Shown here piece after piece: positions 8,769-17,533 of a stretch of DNA of 64,000 bases. Both the position numbers and the translations under genes were made by a program. Where the stretch lies: the NCBI GenBank assembly GCA_002483445.1, contig DLHY01000062.1:10882-74881 (forward strand), written 5' to 3'. Every line of letters begins with the position of its first letter. Position 1 is the stretch's first letter. Origin of the DNA: Blastocatellia bacterium UBA7656. Its GTDB lineage: Bacteria > Acidobacteriota > Blastocatellia > UBA7656. Below the pieces are notes generated by a model that made no database searches, was not told where the DNA came from, and saw only the letters and a list, made by a program, of their open reading frames with translations.

Positions 8769-9587
8769 ATGACACAGGGAAGCCTTGAACAAGCCATCGA
8801 AAAATATGTCATCCCGCGAGAGCCTTATTATCTGCCCGTAGGCAGGGAAATCGAGCTATTCGAAGCCGCGCATCGCGCAAAACTTCCCGTCATGCTCAAA
8901 GGCCCTACGGGGTGCGGCAAGACTCGATTCGTCGAATACATGGCTTGGCGATTGAGTCGTCCGCTCATCACCGTAGCCTGTCACGAAGATTTGTCGGCGA
9001 CCGATCTCGTCGGTCGATTCCTGCTCGAAGGCGACGAGACCGTATGGCACGACGGGCCGCTGACGACAGCGGTCAAACACGGAGCTATCTGTTACCTCGA
9101 TGAAGTGGTCGAAGCGCGCAAGGACACTATAGTTTTGATACATCCTCTGACGGATGATCGACGCATACTTCCCGTTGAAAAGCGCGGCACCCTGCTTCAG
9201 GCTCCCGACGAATTCATGCTGGTCGTCAGCTACAATCCCGGCTATCAGAGCGTGCTGAAAGACCTCAAGCAATCGACCCGTCAACGATTCGTCGCTATGG
9301 AATTCGATTATCCGCCCACCGGCCTTGAGTCCGAGATCGTGGCACACGAAGGCGGAATAGATGAGCAGATGGCCCGCGATCTCGTCCTGATCGGCCACAA
9401 GGTTCGCAACCTCAAAGGACATGGGCTTGAAGAAGGCGTCTCGACACGATTGCTCGTTTATGCCGCGCAGCTCGTCAGCGAAGGCATCGATCCTCATCTG
9501 GCCTGCGAGGTGGCGATAAAAAGCCCGGTGACCGACGACACGGAACTTCAGCGCAGCATTCACGAGATAGTCACGACGGTCATCTGA
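8769..9587 (+). CDS. CbbQ/NirQ/NorQ family MoxR-type AAA+ ATPase
   Basis: This 272-residue AAA+ protein has a Walker A motif GPTGCGKT at about residues 44-51, a Walker B motif ICYLDEV at about 109-115, sensor-region residues in VVSYNPGYQ, and the family C-terminal region with STRLLVYAAQL. Family members remodel metalloenzymes such as Rubisco or nitric oxide reductase together with a VWA-domain partner (CbbO/NorD). Here no CbbO/NorD gene, Rubisco or nor gene is adjacent, so the substrate cannot be read from context. GAGGTG upstream of the ATG gives a good ribosome binding site. Confidence 0.85.
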   Translation: MTQGSLEQAIEKYVIPREPYYLPVGREIELFEAAHRAKLPVMLKGPTGCGKTRFVEYMAWRLSRPLITVACHEDLSATDLVGRFLLEGDETVWHDGPLTTAVKHGAICYLDEVVEARKDTIVLIHPLTDDRRILPVEKRGTLLQAPDEFMLVVSYNPGYQSVLKDLKQSTRQRFVAMEFDYPPTGLESEIVAHEGGIDEQMARDLVLIGHKVRNLKGHGLEEGVSTRLLVYAAQLVSEGIDPHLACEVAIKSPVTDDTELQRSIHEIVTTVI

Positions 9588-9664
9588 TTCGAGCGTCAGT
9601 TTTTGAATGTCTTGAAAAGCACAGTGGAGATGTGGCACTTTGAGAATGAAGAAGCTGAGAACGA

Positions 9665-9886
9665 ATGGAAAAGGGACAGCAAGCATGGATAAGGGTACGC
9701 GGAGCGCCGAGCGATCCGGAGTCATTCGACCTGGCGACCTGGACTGGCATCTACTGGGAAATCCCGCGCCTGAACTCGCTCGGCGATACCATCCATATCC
9801 ACATCCCTGATTACATCGTCATCGAAAAATTCCCGCCCACGAGCGATCCGTTCAAAATTTATCGCGAAGCTTTAGAGAGCAAATAA
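9665..9886 (+). CDS. Small hypothetical protein
   Basis: A 73-residue frame with codon use like its neighbours. It contains the aromatic, acidic run SFDLATWTGIYWEI and the segment DTIHIHIPDYIVIEKFPP. There is no signal peptide, membrane segment or motif I recognise. It ends 2 bases before the convergent FAH-family gene. An overlapping short frame begins at an ATG about 30 bases upstream, so the exact start is uncertain. It could be a subunit or regulator related to the upstream AAA+ gene, but only position suggests that. Confidence 0.5.
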   Translation: MEKGQQAWIRVRGAPSDPESFDLATWTGIYWEIPRLNSLGDTIHIHIPDYIVIEKFPPTSDPFKIYREALESK

Positions 9887-9887
9887 T

Positions 9888-10793
9888 TCACTCGCGCCCG
9901 ACCACACGGTTCGAAAGCGTTCCGATTCCATCGATGCGAATTTCTATCCTGTCGCCCGCTTTCAGAAAAACCGGCGGATCGAGATAAACGCCCACCCCGG
10001 AAGGCGTGCCTGTCGAAATAATATCTCCGGGCCGAAGAGTGAGGTCTTGCGAGATGAATTCGATGAGCGCGGGTATGTCGTGAATCAAATCCTTAGTGTT
10101 TGCGCGCTGTCGCAACTCATCGTTGACGCGAAGCTCAAGATCGAGATTGTGCGGGTCTGAAATCTCATCCCTAGTCACCATCCACGGGCCGCACGGCGCG
10201 AAGGTATCCAGCCCTTTGGCTCGCGCCCACTGGCGTTCACGGCGTTGAAGATCGCGCGCAGTAACATCATTCATGATGGTATAGCCCGCGATGTAACCAA
10301 AAGCCTGATCGCGATGGACGGATTTCGCTTCTCTTCCGATGATTAGGGCAAGCTCGGCCTCGTAATCGATCAAATCGCTGATACGGGGCAGATGAATCGC
10401 TTCATTTGCAGCTACGAGAGCCGTCGTGCATTTGGAAAATATCAGAGGCATCTCAGGCTGCTTTCCACTTTGTTCGGCGATGTGCGAAGCGTAATTCAAA
10501 CCGACGGCGAGAATTTTACTCGGAGCTAAAACGGGCGGATTGAGAGCAACGTCGGCCATAGGCAGAAGCGCGTCGGCGTCTCTGCATTCGACGGCAAGCC
10601 CCGCATCGCTTTCCATTGCAGAGATCGTTTCCCGCAACTGATCGAGTCCCAGGTTGAAGAGATCGATTGCATCGTGAAAAATCTCCGTCGTGCGAAGGAT
10701 GACCTCAAGGTAGCGCGAGAAGTCGAGAACTTCATCGCCGATCAGGATACCGCCGCGATTTCCTCGCTCGGTTTTCATCGATAAAAGTTTCAT
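9888..10793 (-). CDS. Fumarylacetoacetate hydrolase (FAH) family protein
   Basis: This 301-residue protein has the FAH-family core. ILAVGLNYASHIAE begins the catalytic domain near residue 94. The metal ligands lie in LIDYEAELALIIGR (Glu pair) and the downstream GYTIMNDVTARDLQ (Asp). RPGDIISTGTPSGVG near the C-terminus forms the substrate loop. The family hydrolyses or decarboxylates acylpyruvates and related 2-keto acids, for example 5-carboxymethyl-2-hydroxymuconate isomerase/OPET decarboxylase, ureidoglycolate lyase and oxaloacetate decarboxylases. The residues visible do not fix the substrate, and no aromatic catabolism genes are adjacent. Confidence 0.87.
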   Translation of the reverse strand: MKLLSMKTERGNRGGILIGDEVLDFSRYLEVILRTTEIFHDAIDLFNLGLDQLRETISAMESDAGLAVECRDADALLPMADVALNPPVLAPSKILAVGLNYASHIAEQSGKQPEMPLIFSKCTTALVAANEAIHLPRISDLIDYEAELALIIGREAKSVHRDQAFGYIAGYTIMNDVTARDLQRRERQWARAKGLDTFAPCGPWMVTRDEISDPHNLDLELRVNDELRQRANTKDLIHDIPALIEFISQDLTLRPGDIISTGTPSGVGVYLDPPVFLKAGDRIEIRIDGIGTLSNRVVGRE

Positions 10794-10806
10794 CCGTTCC
10801 TCCGAA

Positions 10807-10913
10807 AGATGTCAGATGTCAGATGTTAGATGTTAGCCGGATATTAGCCGGCGGAGGCAATAACATACGTGATGCTGTTTCCACTAACATCTGGCCTCTA
10901 ACATCTAACATCT
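10807..10913. repeat. Inverted array of heptamers (AGATGTY)
   Basis: The left arm is four tandem copies of AGATGT(C/T) at 10807-10834. The right arm at about 10882-10913 is the reverse complement (repeats of TAACATC). The arms are about 50 bases apart and can form a long hairpin between the FAH gene and the end of the glycosyltransferase gene. It belongs to the same structural class as the elements at 15474, 26642, 58579 and 61009. Confidence 0.7.
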
Positions 10914-12119
10914 CTTTGTTTCTTCAGGCGAACGCATTTCATAAATGTTGCCCCGCCATTTCACCCTTTGCGTCAGAGACGATCTTATGAAATTGTACAA
11001 AAACACCAGCGACACCAGCGGCCACAACAACGAGTACATCCACCACAGGCGCATTATCTCATCGCCTGCGCTCTTGATCGCTTCGCGCGCCGCCGCGAGT
11101 CTCAACGCGCCCTTGAGTGAGCCGAGAAGATAAATCACCGCAAGCATCGCAAGCGATATGACTCGATTGATGCCGCCTGTCGAGATCAACGCCGGGATGA
11201 TGCCGCCGAAAAACACCGACACGAACAACGTGTGCGACGTGATGCCTATCCACCAGACCCGCGGGCGATAGACGCGAGTGATAGTCACCTGACGGGTTGT
11301 GAATTCGATCAGCGAAGAAAAGCTTGCGTCTTCGCGCGAAAGGATGAGGCATCGCGGCACGAACGCGATTTTCAATCCCTGTAGCTCGACCGCGCGAGTC
11401 AGCGCGTAATCATCGCTCAACGCTTTTTGCCACAACTCGCCTACGCCCGATCGCTCGAACGTATCGCGCAGTATCGCGGTCGAGCCGCCCCACGCGAAGT
11501 TATGCGAGTGATCGCCAAGCGTAGTTGCTACCGATCCGTTCCACGCGCTCAGAAGCGCCGACCACAATCCGCCTTTCACCGGCAGATACCACCGATAGCC
11601 GGTCGCCGCGCCTGTTCGATTGTCTGCAAGAGGAGCGACGAGCGCGCGCATCCATTCACGGTGAACCCTTGCATCGGAATCGACAAACACAAAGGCTTGG
11701 GTGTCGGGGCTGGCTTCATCGATTGCCGCAAGAAGATTGTTCACCTTCTCGCCGCGATTGTTATCTGGAGTGGCGATGACGAGCTTTGATTTTCGATTGC
11801 GGTTTTCGTCCATCACGCGCTCGATGATGGGGCGCGCTTCGTCCATCTCCGAAGCGATGACGAACAGGATTTCATAGTCCCGGTAATTCTGATCGAAGAG
11901 CGCGCTGAGGTTCGCTTCCATCTCGTGGTCGCGTCCTTTGCACGGAGCGATGACAGCGGCTTTCGGCGTGAAAGGATATATCGATTGATCGAGCGAGCGA
12001 TGAACGAAGGCGCGAAAACGCAGGCCCTCGATCAAAGAAAAGATTCCCTGAATGATCACGAGCGCGGCCAGCGTGTGGAAAAGGTAAATCATTATGAAAG
12101 CGCGCGGCGATTTTCTCAT
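10905..12119 (-). CDS. Membrane glycosyltransferase, GT2/GT21 (ceramide glucosyltransferase/HpnI-like)
   Basis: About 404 residues. A first membrane helix (IYLFHTLAALVIIQGIFSL) is followed by a GT-A domain with KAAVIAPCKG, the DxD-type FVFVDSDARV near residue 125, the acceptor-site SDDYALT, and a degenerate QxxRW block in TTRQVTITRVYRPRVW. Three to four C-terminal helices follow. This order is that of ceramide glucosyltransferase-like enzymes, which glycosylate lipids at the cytoplasmic membrane. HpnI of hopanoid synthesis belongs to the same group, but a link to the distant hpnCDE genes is only a guess. The ATG at 12119 was chosen; 12092 is also possible. The 3' end overlaps the heptamer hairpin. 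Confidence 0.75.
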   Translation of the reverse strand: MRKSPRAFIMIYLFHTLAALVIIQGIFSLIEGLRFRAFVHRSLDQSIYPFTPKAAVIAPCKGRDHEMEANLSALFDQNYRDYEILFVIASEMDEARPIIERVMDENRNRKSKLVIATPDNNRGEKVNNLLAAIDEASPDTQAFVFVDSDARVHREWMRALVAPLADNRTGAATGYRWYLPVKGGLWSALLSAWNGSVATTLGDHSHNFAWGGSTAILRDTFERSGVGELWQKALSDDYALTRAVELQGLKIAFVPRCLILSREDASFSSLIEFTTRQVTITRVYRPRVWWIGITSHTLFVSVFFGGIIPALISTGGINRVISLAMLAVIYLLGSLKGALRLAAAREAIKSAGDEIMRLWWMYSLLWPLVSLVFLYNFIRSSLTQRVKWRGNIYEMRSPEETKRC

Positions 12120-12177
12120 CGCGCCCGGATGACTTGCAAGCAATCAAATCGGACAGGCAAGATCAAATTTCATCGCG

Positions 12178-13353
12178 ATGACTCAACGATTCTCTTATGA
12201 AAAACTCGCTGTCGATTCTCAAACGCGCGCCCGCGCGGGACGAGTCACAACCGCGCATGGGTCTTTCTCGACTCCCGCTTTCATGCCCGTTGGCACGCAG
12301 GGAACGGTCAAGGCTCTGACGCAGGAAATGCTCGAAAGCGCGGGAGCCGGGATCATTCTCGGAAACACTTATCATCTTTATCTGAGGCCCGGTCACGCGA
12401 CTATAAATCGATTGGGCGGGCTGCATCGCTTCATGTCATGGGATCGGGCGATACTTACCGACAGCGGAGGCTTTCAGGTCTTCAGCCTCAGCCCCCTCCG
12501 CAGATTGAGCGAAGAGGGCGTCGAGTTTCAATCGCACATCGATGGGTCGCGCCATCTGCTCACGCCTGAAAAATCCATGGAGATTCAGGCTGCTTTAGGG
12601 TCGGACATCGTTATGGCTTTCGATGAATGCACGCCTCATCCGGCTACGAGAGAGCAGGCCGCCAAATCTCTGGAACTGACTGGCCGATGGGCGCGAAGAT
12701 CGAAAGAACATCTCGCGCGCCTGCACACGGATGAACGGGAAGCAGAGAGAGCGGGACTCGAAATCGTCAACTCGGCGCAGGCTCTTTTCGGAATCAATCA
12801 GGGGAGCATCTACACCGATCTTCGAGAGCGAAGCCTTGAAGGGTTGATCGATGTGGGGTTTGACGGTTATGCAATCGGCGGGCTTTCGGTGGGCGAAGAA
12901 AAAAGCGCGATGATGGAAGTCGTCTCTCACATCGCGCCCCGCTTGCCTGAAGACAAACCGCGTTATCTGATGGGCGTGGGTACGCCTGAAGACATCATCG
13001 AAGCGGTGGCCTGCGGAGTCGATATGTTCGATTGCGTGATGCCTACGCGCAACGCTCGCAACGGGCAGTTGTTCACTTCCGTCGGGCGCATCAATATAAA
13101 AAACGCGCGCTACAGGGAAGACCATCGAGCGCCGGATGAGAAGTGTCAGTGCGCGGTTTGTCGTCGTTATTCGCTCGCCTATCTTAGTCATTTGTATCGA
13201 AGCGGGGAGATACTCGGATCGATTTTAAGCTCGCTGCACAACATCAGCTTCTACCTTGACACTATGGCGCGAATGAGGCAATCTATCACGCTTGGCGCTT
13301 TCGATGAATTTCGGAAAACATTTCTGACGGAACTTGCCCGCGAACAGGACTGA
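12178..13353 (+). CDS. tgt: tRNA-guanine transglycosylase (queuine tRNA-ribosyltransferase)
   Basis: This 391-residue TIM-barrel enzyme exchanges guanine 34 for preQ1 in GUN anticodon tRNAs. Visible motifs are TPAFMPVGTQGTVKALT near the N-terminus, the catalytic aspartate region ILTDSGGFQVFSL at about residue 90, FDCVMPTRNARNG at about 284, and the zinc site CQCAVCRRYSLAYLSHLY (three Cys plus His). Length is as expected. It heads the classical tgt-yajC-secD-secF cluster, with yajC about 70 bases downstream. Confidence 0.96.
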   Translation: MTQRFSYEKLAVDSQTRARAGRVTTAHGSFSTPAFMPVGTQGTVKALTQEMLESAGAGIILGNTYHLYLRPGHATINRLGGLHRFMSWDRAILTDSGGFQVFSLSPLRRLSEEGVEFQSHIDGSRHLLTPEKSMEIQAALGSDIVMAFDECTPHPATREQAAKSLELTGRWARRSKEHLARLHTDEREAERAGLEIVNSAQALFGINQGSIYTDLRERSLEGLIDVGFDGYAIGGLSVGEEKSAMMEVVSHIAPRLPEDKPRYLMGVGTPEDIIEAVACGVDMFDCVMPTRNARNGQLFTSVGRINIKNARYREDHRAPDEKCQCAVCRRYSLAYLSHLYRSGEILGSILSSLHNISFYLDTMARMRQSITLGAFDEFRKTFLTELAREQD

Positions 13354-13421
13354 ATTCTCACTGGTAGAATTCGAATCGAACGCGGCGCGTTCTCCTGCTG
13401 AAGGCGCCACTCAAAACGCCG

Positions 13422-13781
13422 ATGGAAATAAAAATACTCAACCACTTCCTGCTACTCATCCTGCAACAACAGCCGGGAATACTCGGTATGCTGCTGCCCT
13501 GGATCATCATCTTCGGAATCTTCTACTTCCTCATCATCCGCCCGCAGCAGAAACGACAAAAGCTGGCTGCGAAGGAACGCGAGGAGATGCTCTCTTCGCT
13601 CAAGGTCGGCGACAAGGTGATAACCAACGGCGGCATATTCGGAACCATTGCCGCCGCCCGCGAAAACTCCATCACGCTTCGCATAGCCGATAAGGTCAAC
13701 ATCGAGGTGCTGCGCACTGCCATTTCAAGTATGCAGTCGCCCGATGTCAAAGAGGTCAAGGAAGCCGAGGCCGGGAAATAA
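13422..13781 (+). CDS. yajC: Preprotein translocase subunit YajC
   Basis: A 119-residue protein with one N-terminal membrane helix (LGMLLPWIIIFGIFYFLII), the typical RPQQKRQK stop-transfer segment after it, and the conserved cytoplasmic domain motif LKVGDKVITNGGIFGTI. YajC is an accessory subunit of the SecDF-YajC complex that assists protein export. Position between tgt and secD supports the assignment. The C-terminal tail is short and charged. Confidence 0.95.
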   Translation: MEIKILNHFLLLILQQQPGILGMLLPWIIIFGIFYFLIIRPQQKRQKLAAKEREEMLSSLKVGDKVITNGGIFGTIAAARENSITLRIADKVNIEVLRTAISSMQSPDVKEVKEAEAGK

Positions 13782-13802
13782 CGCTGAAATAATCCACGCT
13801 TT

Positions 13803-15467
13803 ATGGGCAATAAATTACGCAATCGCACGCTGCTGATCGTAGTCGTAACGCTGGCCGGATTGTATCTGGTCTTCCTTCCGCATAATCGTCGGCCTACGGG
13901 AAAGGACTTTACAAGCTGGTCGCAGATCAAGCAGAACCTCTCGGAAAATATCCATCTGGGTCTCGATCTTCGCGGAGGGAGCCATCTCGTCCTTCAGGTG
14001 CAGACCGATGAAGCGATAGGAAAGAAAACCGACCAGAATGTCGAAGCGGCCAAAGCCAAGCTTCAGGAAAAGGGCTGGCCCTTCGATAGTGTCGAGCGCA
14101 CAGGCATCGCTCAGATAACAATTACTGTACCGGACACCTCGAAGAACGGGGATATCATAAACGAGCTTCAGGCTGTTGATTTCGGACAGGAATGGGCGCC
14201 GAGCGAAAGAGGCAAAACCATCGTCTTCTCGCTCGACCCCGGAGAGCAGAACCGGCTCCGGGAAGTAGCGACCAATTCGGCGCTTCAAACTATCGATCTT
14301 CGCGTCAATGCTTATGGCGTGACCGAACCGACCATTCAACGCCACGGCGCCGAGGGGCTTTATCAAATACTGGTTCAGATGCCCGGCGTCGACGACCCGG
14401 AAAGAGTCAAGAACCTGCTCAACGCCGATTCCAATCTCGAAATAAGACTCGTCGCCACAGGCACCCAGCAAACGACCGCAAATCAGCTTAATCCCTTCTC
14501 GACGAAGGAAGCCGCCGAAAATGCGGCCAAAGGGCTTGCGGGCGGGCCGTATGAAGTTCTCTTCTATCGCGAGCGGTCGAGCGATGCCAGCACGCCACAG
14601 GAAGGATATCTCATCACTGAAAAGAATCCCATCGTCACCGGCATCGATCTGCGGGATTCGGAAGCGCGTCGCAGCGCGCAGGGCAGCAACCGGTTCGAGA
14701 TCGTCTTCAGACTGGCAAAGGACGGGGCGGCGCGCTTCGGCGAGGCGACTGGAAAACATGTGGGCGATTATCTGGCGGTCGTTCTCAACAACCAAATCAA
14801 ATCCGCCGCCACCATTCAGGAACGCATCACCGATAACGGGCGAATAACCGGAAGCTTCACCGAGCGTGAAGCTGAAGACCTCGCGTTCGTGCTGCGTTCG
14901 GGCGCGCTTCCCGCGAAGGCAGTTTATCTGGAAGAGCGAACCGTAGGCCCGTCGCTCGGCGCGGATTCGATTCGTCAGGGCGTGACCGCTTCTATAGTCG
15001 GGCTGGTGGCGGTCGTCGTTTTCATGCTCTTCTATTACAGGATGTCGGGCGTCAATGCGGTCGTGGCGCTGATTCTCAATCTCGTGCTGCTGCTTGCGAT
15101 GATGACCTTCGGGGCGGTGCTTACGCTTCCCGGAATTGCGGGCGTGATTCTGACCATCGGCATGGGAGTGGACTCGAACGTGCTGATATTCGAGCGCATA
15201 CGAGACGAGTTGCGCAACGGAAAGGTCGTGGCATCTGCCGTCGAGGTTGGATTCGACAAGGCGTTTCTGACCATCATCGATACGCACATCACCACGATAG
15301 TTTCGGCAGTCTTTTTGTTCGTCTTCGGCACAGGCCCGATCCGCGGATTCGCCGTCACCCTGGTCGCGGGTCTGCTGGCCAACCTCTTCACTGCGGTCTT
15401 CGTGTCGAGAACGATTTATATGTGGCACCTCAACCGCAGAGTGAGAGTCGAGACACTTAGCATTTGA
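13803..15467 (+). CDS. secD: Protein translocase subunit SecD
   Basis: A 554-residue RND-family membrane protein that uses the proton gradient to pull exported proteins through SecYEG. The first helix (LIVVVTLAGLYLVFL) is followed by the P1 head with LGLDLRGGSHLVLQV at about residues 53-67. The membrane domain carries LPAKAVYLEERTVGPSLG, the conserved GIAGVILTIGMGVDSNVLIFERIRDE region with the proton-relay aspartate, and a GTGPIRGFAVTL segment. Length is close to the family norm. It is followed by a 27-bp perfect hairpin before secF. Confidence 0.96.
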   Translation: MGNKLRNRTLLIVVVTLAGLYLVFLPHNRRPTGKDFTSWSQIKQNLSENIHLGLDLRGGSHLVLQVQTDEAIGKKTDQNVEAAKAKLQEKGWPFDSVERTGIAQITITVPDTSKNGDIINELQAVDFGQEWAPSERGKTIVFSLDPGEQNRLREVATNSALQTIDLRVNAYGVTEPTIQRHGAEGLYQILVQMPGVDDPERVKNLLNADSNLEIRLVATGTQQTTANQLNPFSTKEAAENAAKGLAGGPYEVLFYRERSSDASTPQEGYLITEKNPIVTGIDLRDSEARRSAQGSNRFEIVFRLAKDGAARFGEATGKHVGDYLAVVLNNQIKSAATIQERITDNGRITGSFTEREAEDLAFVLRSGALPAKAVYLEERTVGPSLGADSIRQGVTASIVGLVAVVVFMLFYYRMSGVNAVVALILNLVLLLAMMTFGAVLTLPGIAGVILTIGMGVDSNVLIFERIRDELRNGKVVASAVEVGFDKAFLTIIDTHITTIVSAVFLFVFGTGPIRGFAVTLVAGLLANLFTAVFVSRTIYMWHLNRRVRVETLSI

Positions 15468-15473
15468 AAAGCC

Positions 15474-15536
15474 TATAGAGTCCAGAGAGTCTTGAGAGTC
15501 GGCCAGACTGACTCTCAAGACTCTCTGGACTCTATA
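15474..15536. repeat. Perfect 27-bp inverted repeat between secD and secF
   Basis: The arm 15474-15500, starting TATAGAGTCCAGAGAGTC, is exactly complementary to 15510-15536 across a 9-base loop (GGCCAGACT). The arm is itself built from repeats of GAGTC-like units. There is no T-tract after the + strand arm, so it is not a standard terminator. It may stabilise or process the secD-secF transcript. Confidence 0.85.
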
Positions 15537-15562
15537 GACTCTCAAGACTTTTAGAGGACATA

Positions 15563-17056
15563 ATGATCGAGCTTTTCAGCGAACCTAAGATAAACTGGAT
15601 AAAAGCGAAGAAGACCTTCATCGGCATAACTATTTTTCTGCTCCTCGCCGGGGCCATATCAGTTCAGGTGCGCGGATTCAACCTCGGAGTTGACTTCACC
15701 GGCGGCACTCTGATGATAGTCCGATTCGAGCAGCCTCCCAATCTCGCTGATATTCGCGGCGCGATGGGCGAGGTCGGAATAGACACCAACAAAGTGACTC
15801 TTCAACCCGACGCCAACAACCCGAACGAACTCCTCATACGCTCGCCGCAGCTTTCAGAAGGAACCGAGGCCGAGCGAAGAGTCGACGAGGACAAGCGCAC
15901 CATTATCAAGGCGCTGCAAAAGCTGGGCAGCGAAGGCGAAGTCGCCGTCGGCAAGGTCAATGTCAACTCGATTGACGCCGAAGGCATCGAGCAGGAACTC
16001 CGTCAGGTCGATCCGCTTCAGATCAATAAACAAGTGTTCGCGGGCGCGCACCCGTATCGCCTGGTCGGCGATCAGATCATCGCTCTTCGCGATCAGCAGA
16101 ACAATGGCTTCGTTTCCAACATCAGCGCCATTCAGGGGGCGCCTCTTGCCGCCCCCAACATGCAACAGGGATTCGATCAGGATAAAGTCAAACGCGCGCT
16201 GCTCGACCGATTCTATGTCGGGAAAATCGACCTCAACCAGTCGGGCGACAAGGCAATCGAAGACGCTTTCAATCGCATCAACCCTCTCGGCTCATCAGGC
16301 TCGGCTGAGGTTTACAAAAAAGCGGCTAAAGCGATAGTCGACTACCGCCAGAATCGCAAAGGCGTTGTAGGCGCTATCGAAGAGATACAGCATCAGGACG
16401 TGTCAGCCGAACTGCTCGAAAAGATGAAGCTCTATTTCACCACAGGGAGTTTCGCCGTGCTGTCGGCTGATGTGGTCGGGCCGCAGGTTGGAGAGGATTT
16501 GCGCAATCGAGCCATTTACGTCACGCTGGCGGCGCTCGTCGGAATGCTCTTTTATATAGCCTTTCGCTTCGAATGGATTTACGGCGTGGCCGCAGTGCTT
16601 GCGGTCTTTCACGATGTGATGGTGACGCTCGGCATATTCAGTATGCTTGGGGAAGAGATAAGCCTAACCGTGATAGCCGCGCTGCTGACGCTCGTGGGCT
16701 ATTCGATGAACGATACGATAGTCATATTCGACCGAATTCGCGAGAACCTCCGCCTGCGCCGTCGCGATCCGCTCGTCGCCATAGCCAATGATTCGATCAA
16801 TCAGACGCTTTCGCGGACGGTCATAACATCGGGGCTGACATTTCTCTCGGTGGTTGCGATAGTTCTTTTCGGCGGCGATGTTTTGCGGGGATTCGGGCTT
16901 GCGCTCACCATAGGCATCATAATCGGATCATACTCTACTATAGCCATAGCAAGTCCGATCATGATGTGGTGGCAATACTGGATCAGCGGGAGAGAGAAGA
17001 AGAAAGCCGCTCAGGCCAAAGCGAGAGCCAACCAGAGTACGCTCGCTAAAGTTTAG
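15563..17056 (+). CDS. secF: Protein translocase subunit SecF with an enlarged periplasmic domain
   Basis: A 497-residue partner of SecD. The N-terminal helix and GFNLGVDFTGGTLMIVRFEQ start the protein. The five C-terminal helices carry YIAFRFEWIYGVAAVLAVFHD and the conserved VGYSMNDTIVIFDRIRENL, as in other SecF proteins. Typical SecF is about 300-330 residues. Here the periplasmic P1 region, about residues 90-300, is expanded by roughly 150 residues with no motif I know. AGAGGACATA upstream of the ATG gives a reasonable ribosome binding site. Confidence 0.93.
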   Translation: MIELFSEPKINWIKAKKTFIGITIFLLLAGAISVQVRGFNLGVDFTGGTLMIVRFEQPPNLADIRGAMGEVGIDTNKVTLQPDANNPNELLIRSPQLSEGTEAERRVDEDKRTIIKALQKLGSEGEVAVGKVNVNSIDAEGIEQELRQVDPLQINKQVFAGAHPYRLVGDQIIALRDQQNNGFVSNISAIQGAPLAAPNMQQGFDQDKVKRALLDRFYVGKIDLNQSGDKAIEDAFNRINPLGSSGSAEVYKKAAKAIVDYRQNRKGVVGAIEEIQHQDVSAELLEKMKLYFTTGSFAVLSADVVGPQVGEDLRNRAIYVTLAALVGMLFYIAFRFEWIYGVAAVLAVFHDVMVTLGIFSMLGEEISLTVIAALLTLVGYSMNDTIVIFDRIRENLRLRRRDPLVAIANDSINQTLSRTVITSGLTFLSVVAIVLFGGDVLRGFGLALTIGIIIGSYSTIAIASPIMMWWQYWISGREKKKAAQAKARANQSTLAKV

Positions 17057-17533
17057 AGACGGTGGTCAGTGGAGGTGACAGGGAACAGGGGACAGGCGGG
17101 AAATTTCCGGGTCTGTAACCTGTAACCTTCTGACTTCTGTTTTCGCTGCTCAGGCAAAGCGCGCCGGGAACAAAAAGTATTCGCCCGGTGTCAAAAAAGG
17201 TGGAGCGCAAAGCTTCCGCCTTCGGCTCCATGACAGGGGCTTGAGAGCTTGACTCAACGGGAAGGCGAGTAGTAGACTCTGCCGGTCTTCAGACTAGCTT
17301 TCTAAGTGAAACAGATTGAAGTTTGAACAGTGGGAAGGCGGGCATTATGCTTGCCAGCGGCAGGCCTGGTTTTAACAAGAAATCACAGTCATTTTCCGGT
17401 AAGTTCGCCTCTGGCGGGGCGGCGTCTCCTACAGGCAGCGTGAGTTTCAATGGTTGAGCTTCCAGGGCTCACACTTTAGCGCAGGGCGAAGGCCGCGGGC
17501 CTTACCCTCATCGACCATTTCGGAGGTATTCAG
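17057..17533. other. Intergenic region between secF and the TonB operon
   Basis: No gene is visible in these 477 bases. Near 17080-17100 there are short purine repeats related in style to the hairpin family (GACAGGGAACAGGGGACAGG). A 7-bp stem (CGCCGGG with CCCGGTG) occurs around 17161-17190 and a small palindrome around 17205-17230. The 3' part probably carries the promoter and leader of the TonB operon. GGAGGT precedes the ATG at 17534. Confidence 0.5.
17249..17278 (+). promoter_or_regulatory. Possible sigma70-type promoter for the TonB operon
   Basis: TTGACT at 17249-17254 and TAGACT at 17273-17278 are spaced by 18 bases. Both hexamers match the consensus at five and four positions. The implied leader is about 250 bases. 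This is pattern matching only. Confidence 0.3.

Noticed and set aside
10905..12119. Assigning the glycosyltransferase as HpnI of hopanoid synthesis
   Set aside because: It shares the ceramide glucosyltransferase-like layout but is 7 kb from hpnCDE with no HpnH, HpnJ or HpnK beside it.
13815..15545. A 576-codon open frame on the minus strand opposite secD
   Set aside because: It is a shadow of codon bias in secD. The plus-strand product is an unmistakable SecD, and the antisense translation has no motif and an unlikely composition.
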